64,000 nucleotides of DNA from positions 28,934 through 92,933 of the forward strand of contig QCIQ01000004.1 in NCBI GenBank assembly GCA_003216595.1, written 5' to 3'. This document shows positions 30,140 to 40,095 of the stretch, one piece after another. Each line of letters opens with the position of its first letter. Positions within the stretch are counted from its first letter, which is position 1. Both the position numbers and the translations under genes were made by a program. The DNA is from Prochlorococcus sp. AG-402-M18. Lineage in GTDB: Bacteria > Cyanobacteriota > Cyanobacteriia > PCC-6307 > Cyanobiaceae. The notes under the pieces were generated by a model, which was not told the origin of the DNA, did no database searches, and was given only the letters and a program-made list of their open reading frames with translations.

Positions 30140-31057
30140 ATGAAGCAGCTACAAGTACTTCTAGTGGCTGGTACGCATGGTAATGAAATAAATGGTATTT
30201 GGCTTTTTGATGAATGGAAAAAATCATCCTTTTTAATAAATACTTACGGGATCAAAACCTTTAAAGTAATTGGAAACCCTGAGGCTAAAAAGGCTGGGAA
30301 AAGATACATTCATCATGATTTGAATCGTAGTTTCAAAGAAGAATCATGTTTATCTATCAACTCTTCAAATTTTGAAGAAAGGAGAGCAAGTGAGATAGTT
30401 TATCTTTATGGAGAGGCAGGAGAAAACCCCTGTCAAATAGCATTAGATTTTCATACAACGACAGCCTCCATGGGTAGTTGCTTGGTTGTTTATGGGAGAA
30501 GAGATGCAGATTTGGCTTTGGCTTCTTTAATTCAAAATCAATTAGGTTTACCCATATATCTTCACGAATCTGATCAAGAACAAACAGGTTTTTTAGTTGA
30601 ATCTTGGCCTTGTGGACTTGTTATAGAGATTGGACCGATTGGCCAAGGCCTCTTGAATTCGAAAATTATTTTACAAACAAAATTGATTCTTGAGACTTTG
30701 ATGGAACAAATTCATCAAGTTAAGAACTTAAAGCTCTTTTTCCCTAATAAGTTGATAATTCACAGGCATATTAAAAGCATCGATTTCCCGAGAGATGAAG
30801 AAGGCAATATTGATGGATATGTGCATCCTCTAAGGCAATCAAAGGATTGGCAGGAATTAAAGAAAAACGATGAATTATTTTGTAAGTTGAATGGTGAAAT
30901 AATTAGGTTTGAAGAAGATGAACCTTATATTCCTGTTTTTATAAATGAAGCAGCATATGCGGAAAAAAATATCGCTATGAGCTTTACAAAAAGAGAATTA
31001 TGGGATTTTCAAAAAGAATGGAAAAAATCATTGATTGATTTAATACATCAGAAGTAA
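30140..31057 (+). CDS. Aspartoacylase/succinylglutamate desuccinylase-family zinc hydrolase
   Basis: A 305-residue M14-like metallohydrolase. Zinc ligands are apparent in GTHGNEINGIW (His and Glu) and in LDFHTTTASMGS (His). DLNRSF and a C-terminal YPxF-like stretch match aspartoacylases. The true substrate (N-acetylaspartate or another N-acyl amino acid) is not fixed by sequence. It is the gene immediately upstream of psbA. Its last 10 bases overlap the end of a minus-strand small reading frame. Confidence 0.85.
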   Translation: MKQLQVLLVAGTHGNEINGIWLFDEWKKSSFLINTYGIKTFKVIGNPEAKKAGKRYIHHDLNRSFKEESCLSINSSNFEERRASEIVYLYGEAGENPCQIALDFHTTTASMGSCLVVYGRRDADLALASLIQNQLGLPIYLHESDQEQTGFLVESWPCGLVIEIGPIGQGLLNSKIILQTKLILETLMEQIHQVKNLKLFFPNKLIIHRHIKSIDFPRDEEGNIDGYVHPLRQSKDWQELKKNDELFCKLNGEIIRFEEDEPYIPVFINEAAYAEKNIAMSFTKRELWDFQKEWKKSLIDLIHQK

Positions 31058-31230
31058 GTTCTCTCGCTCCAATAAACGACTGCTCCTTGCGCTTCCAATT
31101 CGTATTTTCTATGACGTGCATCACACAAAGGAACTCTCTCTTCAAGCCTATGCCCATTAATTAGCCACTTTATAAGAACCAATTTACGACCTCGATGGCT
31201 AAATCTTAAAAGAATCTTAAGGCTCTTCAG
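31048..31230 (-). CDS. Probable small protein gene with a non-ATG start, antisense to the psbA upstream region
   Basis: A 60-codon open frame on the minus strand that has no ATG or GTG. The earliest candidate start is CTG 31230 (LKSLKILLRFSHRGRK); TTG 31182 is the other. An in-frame TAA lies eight codons upstream of the CTG. The composition is protein-like: a basic N-terminal half, LVLIKWLINGH, then CDARHRKYELEAQGAVV and the ending YWSERTYF. A weak AAAGAG ribosome-binding-like stretch precedes the CTG. I do not recognise the family. The frame fills the gap between two genes, which random frames rarely do. It could also be a decayed gene that has lost its ATG. Confidence 0.55.
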   Translation of the reverse strand: MKSLKILLRFSHRGRKLVLIKWLINGHRLEERVPLCDARHRKYELEAQGAVVYWSERTYF

Positions 31231-31350
31231 GTACTCTTTGGCTGCTACTTACAGATTCTCTTCATAAATTGTCCTACATATTGGCCACAAAAAGGATCAT
31301 TCTCCTTTAACATCACGGCTGGCAGTCTAATTAGCTGCTCTTAATTACCC

Positions 31351-31364
31351 GTCCCTCTAGGGAC
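31351..31364 (+). promoter_or_regulatory. Small hairpin in the psbA 5' untranslated region
   Basis: GTCCC-TCTA-GGGAC forms a 5-6 bp stem ending 16 bases before the psbA ATG. No Shine-Dalgarno sequence is evident before the ATG. Hairpins in psbA leaders affect mRNA stability and translation in other cyanobacteria. The role here is inferred. Confidence 0.45.
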
Positions 31365-31380
31365 ATACACATTCGTCCTC

Positions 31381-32463
31381 ATGACCACCATTCAGCAGCA
31401 GCGTTCTTCGTTGCTCAAAGGTTGGCCACAATTCTGCGAGTGGGTTACTTCCACCAACAACCGTATCTATGTCGGTTGGTTCGGTGTATTGATGATCCCT
31501 TGCCTTCTTGCGGCAACAACTTGTTTCATCGTTGCATTTATCGCTGCTCCTCCAGTTGATATCGACGGTATCCGTGAGCCAGTAGCTGGTTCATTCATGT
31601 ATGGAAACAACATCATTTCTGGTGCTGTTGTTCCTTCAAGTAACGCTATCGGCCTTCACTTCTACCCAATCTGGGAAGCAGCAACTCTTGATGAGTGGCT
31701 ATATAACGGCGGCCCTTACCAGCTTGTAATCTTCCACTTCCTTATTGGTATCTCTGCATACATGGGACGTCAGTGGGAGCTTTCATACCGTTTAGGTATG
31801 CGCCCATGGATCTGTGTTGCTTACTCAGCTCCTGTATCAGCAGCTTTCGCTGTATTCCTTGTTTACCCATTCGGTCAGGGTTCATTCTCTGATGGTATGC
31901 CTCTAGGAATCTCTGGAACATTCAACTTCATGTTCGTTTTCCAGGCTGAGCACAACATCTTGATGCACCCATTCCATATGGCTGGTGTAGCAGGTATGTT
32001 CGGTGGTGCTTTGTTCTCTGCAATGCACGGCTCTTTGGTTACTTCATCACTTATCCGTGAGACCACAGGACTTGATTCACAGAACTACGGTTACAAGTTT
32101 GGACAAGAAGAAGAGACATACAACATCGTTGCAGCTCATGGCTACTTCGGTCGTTTGATCTTCCAATATGCAAGCTTCAACAACAGCCGCAGCCTTCACT
32201 TCTTCTTGGCTTCATGGCCAGTAATTTGTGTTTGGTTGACATCTATGGGCATCTGCACCATGGCGTTCAACTTGAACGGCTTCAACTTCAACCAGTCTGT
32301 AGTTGATACTTCAGGCAAGGTTGTACCAACCTGGGGTGACGTACTTAACCGTGCAAACCTTGGTATGGAAGTAATGCACGAGCGTAATGCTCACAACTTC
32401 CCACTTGACCTAGCAGCTGCTGAGTCTACTTCTGTAGCTCTTGTTGCACCTGCAATCGGTTAA
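31381..32463 (+). CDS. psbA: Photosystem II D1 protein
   Basis: A 360-residue reaction-centre protein with five membrane spans that binds P680 chlorophylls, pheophytin, the QB quinone and ligands of the Mn4Ca cluster. Conserved segments run throughout, including [13 protein letters not shown] near the C-terminus, which is processed after the Ala of that segment. The residue equivalent to position 130 is Gln (YMGRQWEL), the D1:1-like form. Codon use and GC are clearly higher than in neighbours, as expected for a very highly expressed gene. It has its own leader and a strong terminator, so it is monocistronic. Confidence 0.99.
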   Translation: MTTIQQQRSSLLKGWPQFCEWVTSTNNRIYVGWFGVLMIPCLLAATTCFIVAFIAAPPVDIDGIREPVAGSFMYGNNIISGAVVPSSNAIGLHFYPIWEAATLDEWLYNGGPYQLVIFHFLIGISAYMGRQWELSYRLGMRPWICVAYSAPVSAAFAVFLVYPFGQGSFSDGMPLGISGTFNFMFVFQAEHNILMHPFHMAGVAGMFGGALFSAMHGSLVTSSLIRETTGLDSQNYGYKFGQEEETYNIVAAHGYFGRLIFQYASFNNSRSLHFFLASWPVICVWLTSMGICTMAFNLNGFNFNQSVVDTSGKVVPTWGDVLNRANLGMEVMHERNAHNFPLDLAAAESTSVALVAPAIG

Positions 32464-32481
32464 GTCTTGAACTTGATTTCT

Positions 32482-32510
32482 AAAGCCCTCTTTTAGAGGG
32501 CTTTTTTTTT
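32482..32510 (+). terminator. Intrinsic terminator of psbA
   Basis: A 10-bp stem (AAAGCCCTCT / AGAGGGCTTT) with a TTT loop followed by T-rich sequence, 18 bases after the psbA stop. Confidence 0.92.
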
Positions 32511-32530
32511 GCCTTTTTTTAGTGCTATGC

Positions 32531-32550
32531 ATTGATTGATTGATTGATTG
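32531..32550. repeat. Tetranucleotide repeat (ATTG)x5
   Basis: Five perfect ATTG units between the psbA terminator and aroC, about 49 bp before the aroC start, and so within its likely promoter region. Confidence 0.9.
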
Positions 32551-32598
32551 GTTTATTTTTAGTAAGTATTGATTAGCATTTTGTAGATAGGTTTATTT

Positions 32599-33693
32599 AT
32601 GGGAAGTAGTTTCGGAAAACTTTTTAGTATCAGCACCTTTGGTGAATCGCATGGTGGAGGCGTCGGTGTGATTATTGATGGCTGTCCACCAAGGTTGGAG
32701 CTTGATATCAATCAAATACAAAATGATCTCAATCGAAGAAGGCCAGGACAGAGCAAAATCACTACTCCAAGAAATGAAAGTGATGAAGTTGAAATTCTTA
32801 GTGGTCTTTTAGATAACAAAACTTTAGGAACACCAATTTCTATGGTTGTAAGAAATAAAGATCATCGGCCTAAGGATTATTCTGAAATTAAAAAAACTTT
32901 TAGACCCTCTCATGCTGATGCTACTTATCAGAAAAAATATGGAATTCAAGCTTTAAGTGGCGGAGGACGAGCATCTGCCAGAGAGACTATAGGTAGAGTC
33001 GCCGCTGGTTCTGTAGCGAAGCAACTACTCGCTCAGTATTCTGATACGGAAATACTGGCTTGGGTAAAGAGAATTCATAATATTGAAGCTGATATTCAAA
33101 CGAGTGAAGTTACTTTTGATGAGATTGAGAAGAATATTGTTCGATGTCCTGACCAAACAGCTGCAGATTTAATGATTCAGAGGGTGGAGGCTTTTGGTAA
33201 AGAAGGAGATTCTTGCGGTGGAGTAATAGAATGTGTTGTTAGAAATCCGCCAGTAGGCCTTGGCATGCCTGTTTTTGACAAGTTAGAGGCTGATTTAGCA
33301 AAGGGATTAATGTCTTTGCCTGCGACTAAAGGCTTTGAGGTGGGTTCTGGTTTCGGAGGTACTTATTTGAAAGGCAGCGAACATAATGATCCATTTTTGC
33401 CATCTGATTCTGATCAATTGAAAACTGCTACTAACAATTCAGGGGGAATTCAAGGAGGTATCAGTAATGGTGAGGATATAGTTCTGAGAGTTGGCTTTAA
33501 ACCAACCGCAACTATTAGGAAAAGTCAAAAGACAATTGACGAGGATGGTAATGCAATAACTCTCAAGGCAACAGGCAGGCATGATCCTTGTGTATTGCCA
33601 AGAGCAGTGCCAATGGTTGAAGCAATGGTTGCTCTGGTTTTAGCTGATCATTTACTTAGGCAACAAGGCCAATGTACTGACTATTGTTCATAG
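32599..33693 (+). CDS. aroC: Chorismate synthase
   Basis: Makes chorismate from EPSP with reduced FMN, the last common step of aromatic synthesis. Its 364 residues are typical. The signatures [27 protein letters not shown] and [17 protein letters not shown] are complete. It stands alone on its strand and faces the eda-like gene. Confidence 0.97.
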   Translation: MGSSFGKLFSISTFGESHGGGVGVIIDGCPPRLELDINQIQNDLNRRRPGQSKITTPRNESDEVEILSGLLDNKTLGTPISMVVRNKDHRPKDYSEIKKTFRPSHADATYQKKYGIQALSGGGRASARETIGRVAAGSVAKQLLAQYSDTEILAWVKRIHNIEADIQTSEVTFDEIEKNIVRCPDQTAADLMIQRVEAFGKEGDSCGGVIECVVRNPPVGLGMPVFDKLEADLAKGLMSLPATKGFEVGSGFGGTYLKGSEHNDPFLPSDSDQLKTATNNSGGIQGGISNGEDIVLRVGFKPTATIRKSQKTIDEDGNAITLKATGRHDPCVLPRAVPMVEAMVALVLADHLLRQQGQCTDYCS

Positions 33694-33755
33694 AATTGAT
33701 TTTTTCTGATGCATAGCTCAGCAAGTAATTAATTATTAGTTTTTCTAATTGCTAC

Positions 33756-34391
33756 TCAGTAATCTTTTAGCCATAATTCTAGATCTTTATCAGGTGTTTG
33801 ATTTCGCAGTTCTCTTCCAATGATCAGTGAATCGTATCCATTTTTTAGTAATTTTTTTAAATTTTTACTTTTAATTCCACCTGCACCAATAAAAAAAATA
33901 TCCTTTTTCGTAAAGTCGTGTAATTCGTGTATAAAGTTAATTCCTAATTTTGATACAGGAAAGATTTTTACAATTTTGTATCCTAGATTTATTGCTTCTT
34001 TGAAATTTTCAATATTAGATATTCCTGGAATAACTAATTGATTATATTTTATAGCATTTAAATGAATTTCTTTGTTAAAGAATGGACTCATAGAATAGTT
34101 TATATCTAATGATCTAATTGATTCTAAAGATTCTCTTGATGTAATTGATGCAACGCCAATATTAATTGACTTGAATCTACTTTTCATTTGTGATATTAAA
34201 TTTCCCCATTCTGGATTTGAATCCCATCCTATTTCAATATTTTTTACACCATAATTAGAGAGTTTTTCGATTTTTAAAAATAAATCTTCTCTTTTGTGAG
34301 AGGTATTAAAAAAGTGATTTTCTAATCTAATTACAACTATAAGTGGCTGTACTCTTAAAGATTTTATTAAATTATTTTGCTTAATTTCCAA
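33756..34391 (-). CDS. eda: KDPG/KHG aldolase-like protein, divergent
   Basis: A 211-residue TIM-barrel class I aldolase. The Schiff-base Lys is Lys142 (VKIFP) and the general base Glu53 (NIEIGW) is in place. SMSPF, VIPGIS and GAGGI follow in the family order. The usual GAGT block is replaced by GVASIT (79-84), and the last phosphate loop starts GAGG instead of PTGG. It could cleave KDPG in an Entner-Doudoroff route, which has been shown in cyanobacteria. The altered loops leave another 2-keto acid possible. Confidence 0.85.
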   Translation of the reverse strand: MEIKQNNLIKSLRVQPLIVVIRLENHFFNTSHKREDLFLKIEKLSNYGVKNIEIGWDSNPEWGNLISQMKSRFKSINIGVASITSRESLESIRSLDINYSMSPFFNKEIHLNAIKYNQLVIPGISNIENFKEAINLGYKIVKIFPVSKLGINFIHELHDFTKKDIFFIGAGGIKSKNLKKLLKNGYDSLIIGRELRNQTPDKDLELWLKDY

Positions 34392-34407
34392 AAATTATAA
34401 TTTTAAA

Positions 34408-36255
34408 CTATGCATATTCCGCGACTTTTACTTCATGGCGAATTAATAGATCTTGAAACTCTTGAGAATCAACTGTTTCGGTTTCCATAAGCATTGCTGT
34501 TAACTCTTCAAGTACTTGACGGTTGTCATTTAAAGCCTTTTTAGCTCTTTCATACGCAATTTCAACAAGGACTGAAACTTCTGAGTCAATAGTTGCTGCT
34601 GTATCTTCAGAAAAATCTCTTTCTGCAGAGATGTCTCTACCAAGGAACATGCCACCTTGTGATCGTCCTAAAGCTACTGGTCCTAACCTGTCACTCATGC
34701 CGAATTTGGTAATCATTTGCCTAGCAACTGAAGCTACTTGCTTTAGATCATTTGATGCTCCTGTAGTTACTTCGTCTTCTCCATAAATTATTTCCTCTGC
34801 AACTCTTCCTCCAAGTGCAACAGCCATTTGATTTTGTAGGTAAGACCTTGAATAAAGTCCAGATTCCATTCTTTCTTCACTTGGTGTGAAAAAAGTTAAC
34901 CCTCCAGCTCCACCTCTTGGAATGATTGAGATCTTTTGCACAGGGTCATAATCAGGCATCACAGCACCAACTACAGCATGGCCAGCTTCATGATAAGCAA
35001 CTAACTTTTTACGCTTTTCACTAATCACTGAGTCTTTCTTCTCAGGACCTACCATTATTCTCTCGATTGCATCACTAATTTCATCGTTGCTAACTTCTGT
35101 TAATTCTTTTCTAGCGGCTAAGATTGCAGCTTCATTTAAGAGATTTGCTAAATCTGCCCCGGTAAAACCAGGTGTTCTTCTTGCTATTTGATCTAAGTCA
35201 ACAGCCTTTGAAAGTGTTTTACTTTTTGCATGAACGTTAAGTATTTGCAATCTCCCTGAGTAATCAGGTCTATCCACAGTTACTTGCCTGTCGAATCTTC
35301 CTGGTCGCATAAGCGCTGAGTCGAGCACATCAGGTCTATTTGTAGCTGCAACAATAATTATTCCTGAATTCCCCTCAAATCCATCCATTTCAGTTAATAG
35401 TTGATTTAGGGTTTGCTCTCTTTCATCATTACCTCCTCCAAGTCCTGCTCCACGCTGACGACCTACTGCATCTATTTCATCAATGAACACTATACAAGGA
35501 GCATTTTTCTTTGCTTGTTCAAAAAGGTCTCTGACCCTGCTAGCACCAACTCCAACAAACATTTCTACAAACTCTGAACCAGATATAGAAAAGAAGGGAA
35601 CTGAAGCTTCTCCTGCTACTGCCTTTGCAAGCAAAGTTTTACCTGTTCCAGGAGGGCCGACTAATAAAACACCTTTTGGAATTTTGGCACCTACAGCTGT
35701 AAAGCGATCAGGATTTTTTAAGAAATCAACTACTTCAGTAAGTTCAAGCTTTGCACCCTCAATTCCAGCAACATCTCCAAAAGTAACTTTTGTCTCAGGC
35801 TCCATTTGAAGTCTTGCCTTACTTTTTCCAAAATTCATTGCGGGATTTCCACCACCACCAGAGCCAGCTCTTCTGAATAGAAAAAACAGACCCCCTAGTA
35901 AAAGAATTGGAAAAATTAAGCTACTAGCAGCTTGCTGTAAGGGATTGGCTTGAGTAGTGGGTTGTACAGCAATATCGACGTCATTATCAGTTAGTAATTG
36001 AAGTAATTGTTGATCAGGAGCCAAATTAACTAAAGCTCTGTTCCCATCACTTTCAACAATTTGGGCTGTTCCTTTATCTGGAGAAATAAGAACTCTGCTT
36101 ACTTGCTTCTCTTGAACAGCTTCTATGAAGTCACTGTACCTCAGCGTTCTAGTTGCTCTTGTCGGGCTTGGCTTATCGAAAAAAGCACTTCCAACAAAAA
36201 TCACAACTACGACAATAAGGACATAAAGACCAATGTTTCTCCAGCGTTTGTTCAA
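34408..36255 (-). CDS. ftsH: Thylakoid/plasma-membrane ATP-dependent zinc metalloprotease FtsH
   Basis: A 615-residue AAA+ protease anchored by two N-terminal spans (8-24 and 112-128). Walker A GPPGTGKT is at 200-207, Walker B is FIDEID, the second region of homology is [20 protein letters not shown], and the zinc site HEAGH lies near residue 425. Cyanobacterial FtsH removes damaged D1 during photosystem II repair. Several paralogues exist and this one looks like the FtsH2/FtsH4-type photosynthetic group, which is an inference. It is 43 bp downstream of sat on the same strand. Confidence 0.97.
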   Translation of the reverse strand: MNKRWRNIGLYVLIVVVVIFVGSAFFDKPSPTRATRTLRYSDFIEAVQEKQVSRVLISPDKGTAQIVESDGNRALVNLAPDQQLLQLLTDNDVDIAVQPTTQANPLQQAASSLIFPILLLGGLFFLFRRAGSGGGGNPAMNFGKSKARLQMEPETKVTFGDVAGIEGAKLELTEVVDFLKNPDRFTAVGAKIPKGVLLVGPPGTGKTLLAKAVAGEASVPFFSISGSEFVEMFVGVGASRVRDLFEQAKKNAPCIVFIDEIDAVGRQRGAGLGGGNDEREQTLNQLLTEMDGFEGNSGIIIVAATNRPDVLDSALMRPGRFDRQVTVDRPDYSGRLQILNVHAKSKTLSKAVDLDQIARRTPGFTGADLANLLNEAAILAARKELTEVSNDEISDAIERIMVGPEKKDSVISEKRKKLVAYHEAGHAVVGAVMPDYDPVQKISIIPRGGAGGLTFFTPSEERMESGLYSRSYLQNQMAVALGGRVAEEIIYGEDEVTTGASNDLKQVASVARQMITKFGMSDRLGPVALGRSQGGMFLGRDISAERDFSEDTAATIDSEVSVLVEIAYERAKKALNDNRQVLEELTAMLMETETVDSQEFQDLLIRHEVKVAEYA

Positions 36256-36298
36256 TGTTCTTCTATATCTTTTAAGAGTTTAATAGGATTAGGTCCAA

Positions 36299-37471
36299 CT
36301 ATGCGGTTCTTAGTACATCAACGACGCTTTTGAATGCAAACCATTCAGGAATTTCTTCTCCACTTCTTAGCATTTGCCTAAATTGAGTACCGCTCAATTT
36401 TTTTATATGTAATCCTTTCTCTTGCGCATAATCAGCAGTTACATAGCCTTCCTCCTCTGTAAATACAAGATTTAAAGAAGGAACTGTTTGCATTTTTAGT
36501 TCTTCGCAGCATTCTTTTGCAAAATTTTGAGCATCATATGGACCATAAAAATCATCTCCGCTGAGAGATGACTTACACCCAGCCATATCTCTTCCGATAA
36601 TGAAATGAGTGCATCCATAATTCCTTCTGATAATCATGTGCTGTAGAGCTTCTCTTGGCCCAGCCATATGCATCGAATAAGGAAGATATGACCATCTGAT
36701 TTTTGGATTATTTACTTCAGAAGCAAGTTTTTCATAGGTTTGGAATCTTACTGATCCGGGAATATCATCTTCTTGAGTTGGTCCACACGTTGGGTGTACA
36801 AGAACAACAGCATTTTGACTGACATTATTGGCTTCTAACGCTCTTGTGAAAAGCTCATAATGCGCTCTATGAATTGGATTCCTGCATTGGAATGCAACTA
36901 CATCTTCTCCAAAGGGAAGGTTTTTTCTTACTTGAGCAGGGGTTTGGCAAGTAAAAACTCTTTTAGGTAACTCTAGACCTTTTATTGAGCCCCCTAAATA
37001 ATATTTTCCCCTCTCCATAGAAATCATTCTTACTGCAGGATGCTCTAAAGAAGTTGTTCCATAGCAAAAATTGGCTTCAATAACTTTGTCAGGTGTCCAT
37101 TTTTCTTGTACTTCTAAAATTGCTAGTTCTTGATCTTTGTAATTGAGTAAAACTGAATCTCCTGGATTTATATCTTCTCTATCTGTATCCATCACAATTG
37201 GTAAACCAAAAAGCAAACCTGATTCGAGTCGATTTTTTTTAACAACTGAGTCGTAATTTTTCTCACTCATGAAACCATTCAAAGGAGAAAAAGCACCTAT
37301 CATAAGAAGTTCAATATCACAAGCATTTCTGTCTGAACAATTTAAAGTTTTAAAAGAATTTTTTTTTAATTCTTTTGTCTCTTGATCAGATGCCATAAGG
37401 TTTATAAGTTCCCCACCATACGGTTTGATCAAACCTTCGAGATTTTTATGAGAACTTTTCTTTCTAGTCAT
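36299..37471 (-). CDS. sat: Sulfate adenylyltransferase (ATP sulfurylase)
   Basis: Activates sulfate to APS. I chose ATG 37471 (MTRKKSS, 390 residues): it has a good AAGGG ribosome-binding site and begins just before the conserved LIKPYGGELINLM. A longer frame to TTG 37549 would start inside the psbO terminator. Catalytic motifs are QCRNPIHRAHYEL (QxRN and HxxH) and GRDMAGCKSS. It is encoded after psbO and before ftsH on the minus strand. Confidence 0.95.
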   Translation of the reverse strand: MTRKKSSHKNLEGLIKPYGGELINLMASDQETKELKKNSFKTLNCSDRNACDIELLMIGAFSPLNGFMSEKNYDSVVKKNRLESGLLFGLPIVMDTDREDINPGDSVLLNYKDQELAILEVQEKWTPDKVIEANFCYGTTSLEHPAVRMISMERGKYYLGGSIKGLELPKRVFTCQTPAQVRKNLPFGEDVVAFQCRNPIHRAHYELFTRALEANNVSQNAVVLVHPTCGPTQEDDIPGSVRFQTYEKLASEVNNPKIRWSYLPYSMHMAGPREALQHMIIRRNYGCTHFIIGRDMAGCKSSLSGDDFYGPYDAQNFAKECCEELKMQTVPSLNLVFTEEEGYVTADYAQEKGLHIKKLSGTQFRQMLRSGEEIPEWFAFKSVVDVLRTA

Positions 37472-37547
37472 TTTCCCTTTAAGTAACCGGGAAATTCTCC
37501 CAGATAAAGGGCCCATATTTGAGAAATTGTTTTCATTAAATTTAGCC

Positions 37548-37582
37548 AAAAAAAAGAGAGGGTTCTAACCCTCTCTTTTTTT
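37548..37582 (-). terminator. Intrinsic terminator of psbO
   Basis: In minus-strand sense a long inverted repeat (AAAGAGAGGGTT / AACCCTCTCTTT) is followed by a T-run. It lies 18 bases after the psbO stop and 77 bases before the chosen sat start. Confidence 0.9.
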
Positions 37583-37599
37583 GAGTAAAATGATTATTT

Positions 37600-38403
37600 T
37601 TAGGCTTTGCGACCATAGAAGATACCCTTGATTTTGATATCAACAGGATCTTTTGACCCAAGGTCATTGTCTGAAGGTTGGATAGCAACAAATTGGCCAC
37701 CAAATTCATCAGTGTCTGCATCAACAGTCTCGACAGTAAGTGTTATTTCACCTTTACCGCCTAGATCATCTTTAACATTTTCTCTTGCAAGATCCTCATC
37801 ATCACCACCACGAGCAATGAGAGCCTGAGCATATTCAACACCAGTTGATTTAGCACGACTTTTTGGATCAAGAAAGTCAGCAGATCTATAACTTGGAGTT
37901 GTTGTTGGACCTGAGAATTCAGCTCCTGGTTCAATTGATTTTCCTTTTTTGGATTCAGCAACCATCTCTTTAACAGAGAAAGCAAAAGGAAATTCCTCTC
38001 CATTTGGAGCTAGAACTGTAATTAGAGAGAAGTCAATACCACCTTTTTCAGTGAATTTACCTCCAGAAAGATCTCCATAAACTTCATCAAGACTTGTATT
38101 GAAGCGAGGACTGATAATTTTTGCTATTGCAAAATCAGATTTATTTCGCTTGTTTGCTGGAAGTTTTACTGAAACTTCTGTTGGCTGAAGGCATAAGCTT
38201 TTAAATTGGCCATCAGCATTGATAGAACCCGATGAACCCGCTGGTAAAACAGTGCAAGCATCAGCTTGGCCAGTATTAACAACATTGCCAAAACGAGCAT
38301 TACCTTGCTCGCGCCCTTTTAAAGCTGCAGATGCGCTTGATGGGAGAGTTGTAAAGGTGAGACAAAAAGCCAGCATCAAAGCCAGCAGAGGACGAAATCG
38401 CAT
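37600..38403 (-). CDS. psbO: Photosystem II manganese-stabilising protein PsbO
   Basis: Lumenal extrinsic subunit that stabilises the oxygen-evolving cluster. It has 267 residues with a cleavable Sec signal (1-26, ending ASA before ALKG). The mature part contains the conserved DACTVLPAGSSGSI with its Cys and the partner Cys in SLCLQPTEV, then the beta-barrel segments (FAIAKIISPR, GGIDFSLITVLAPNGE, IKGIFYGRK). It has a 217-bp upstream gap for its promoter and its own terminator. Confidence 0.97.
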   Translation of the reverse strand: MRFRPLLALMLAFCLTFTTLPSSASAALKGREQGNARFGNVVNTGQADACTVLPAGSSGSINADGQFKSLCLQPTEVSVKLPANKRNKSDFAIAKIISPRFNTSLDEVYGDLSGGKFTEKGGIDFSLITVLAPNGEEFPFAFSVKEMVAESKKGKSIEPGAEFSGPTTTPSYRSADFLDPKSRAKSTGVEYAQALIARGGDDEDLARENVKDDLGGKGEITLTVETVDADTDEFGGQFVAIQPSDNDLGSKDPVDIKIKGIFYGRKA

Positions 38404-38620
38404 GAGAGGGCTAGATGACTGCGGTCGAAACCGCCCAATTAATTCAGTTGGGATATTACAGGTGTCAAATACTTCTTATCACAAGCATTTGACAGCTCTA
38501 TACAACCCGTAGCTTTTGCTGTAATGAATTTACTACTCCGATTTCACCCAAAACCCTTTTATAGCAGTGTGTTTTGCTGTCTAGGCTCTGCTTTTTGAAA
38601 AAAAACAAATTTGAAAAATA

Positions 38621-39892
38621 TCAATAAATTTTCGATTTTAGATTTCGAATTTCATCTAAAAGTTGATGGGATATTGAAAGTTTTGTTGAAAAAGATAAGT
38701 TTTTGACCATTTTTTTTGGACCTAACAAAAAACCACTGTTGAAGTTTTGATCAAATCCTTGCCCATCTCTGTCAATGGGATTTGCCATCAGAAGGTCACA
38801 ACCTTTTAAGACTCTTTTATTCAATCCTTTTTCAATAATTTCATTATCACTTCCTGTTTCAGCAGCAAAACCTAGGAAAATTTGGTTGTCTAATTTCTTT
38901 TTCGCTTGATTTTTGATTAGGTCTGGGGTCATTTCTAAATCACTAAAAATGGACTTTAAAAAAAATTCTTTAGAGATTTTTTGTCCACTTGGACTATGTT
39001 TTTTGAAATCTGATACTGCTGCAGCCATAACAATAACTTGAGCAGATGGTTGTAAATCATCAATTTTTGAACCCATTTCAGATGAGCTTCTAACTGGAAA
39101 AGTATTAATTCCCTCAAGAAGATCTTCTTGGACGCTTATTGGACCATGCACTAAATCAACTTCTGCACCTCTTAACTTTGCAGCTTGAGCTATCAAAACT
39201 CCCATCCTTCCGCTACTTCGATTTGTTAATTGTCTTGCTGCATCAAGATCTTCGACAGTGGGACCAGCTGTTACAAGAAACTTTATGTTTTTTAGATCTT
39301 TGGTGAGAAATTTATTTTTTGCATTGAAAATAAAAGCACTTTCAGATGCCAATTCAATAATATCTAAATTGATCATTTTCCCATCACCAACTCTGTCGCA
39401 AGCTAAAAGTCCCTCACTAGGTTCGAGGCTAATAACTTGGTCAATAGTTTTTACGTAATTCCAATTCTTTTTTACTGATTGATTCTCCCACATTGAAGTG
39501 TTCATTGCAGCAGCAAGCACTATTTGAGATTTAGTAGCCAATAGAATGCTTGCTAAAAGTCCATCAGCATTTCCACTAGTAAATTTGCATAAAGATGTGG
39601 CGCTCATAGGAGCAACAATAATTAGCTCTGCCCATTCAGCTAAAGCAATATGCAAAGGCTTGGTTTGAGAGTCATCCCACTGATCTTTATCTTGATAACA
39701 TTTATTTCTGCTTAAAGTAGAGAGAGATAAGGGACTAACTAACTTAGATGCGCTTTGAGTTATGACGCATTTGACCTCTACCCCAGCTTTAATTAGGCGG
39801 CTAACTAAAATAGGAGCTTTAACAGCTGCAATACTTCCTGTGACAGCAACTAATATTTTTTTCCCAGATAAAGAGGTTAGATTATTGATCAT
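38621..39892 (-). CDS. coaBC: Bifunctional phosphopantothenoylcysteine decarboxylase/synthase
   Basis: A 423-residue coenzyme A synthesis enzyme. The N-terminal flavin decarboxylase domain has GSIAAVKA, the catalytic His in PLHIALAEWAELIIVAPMSA and the AAMNTSMW block. The C-terminal synthase domain has TAGPTVEDLDAARQLTNRSSG and AAAVSDF. Both halves are complete. Confidence 0.95.
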   Translation of the reverse strand: MINNLTSLSGKKILVAVTGSIAAVKAPILVSRLIKAGVEVKCVITQSASKLVSPLSLSTLSRNKCYQDKDQWDDSQTKPLHIALAEWAELIIVAPMSATSLCKFTSGNADGLLASILLATKSQIVLAAAMNTSMWENQSVKKNWNYVKTIDQVISLEPSEGLLACDRVGDGKMINLDIIELASESAFIFNAKNKFLTKDLKNIKFLVTAGPTVEDLDAARQLTNRSSGRMGVLIAQAAKLRGAEVDLVHGPISVQEDLLEGINTFPVRSSSEMGSKIDDLQPSAQVIVMAAAVSDFKKHSPSGQKISKEFFLKSIFSDLEMTPDLIKNQAKKKLDNQIFLGFAAETGSDNEIIEKGLNKRVLKGCDLLMANPIDRDGQGFDQNFNSGFLLGPKKMVKNLSFSTKLSISHQLLDEIRNLKSKIY

Positions 39893-40095
39893 CCTTTAAT
39901 TTTATATCAAATAGACCTTTAAAAGATTTTTTTTGAATTTTAGATAATGTGGATTTTTCATATTACAAAGAAATCTAATTTTTATATCTTAGATAAAAAG
40001 AATTAGATTTTTGCTTTATTAGATCTTTCATTTATTATATTTATGTTAGAAAGTTAAATAATGAAAAACTGAGGTAATTTTTTATCTTTTCTTTT

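Noticed and set aside
37472..37549. 26-residue N-terminal extension of sat
   Set aside because: The TTG start lies in the psbO terminator; ATG 37471 has a clear ribosome-binding site and fits the family start.
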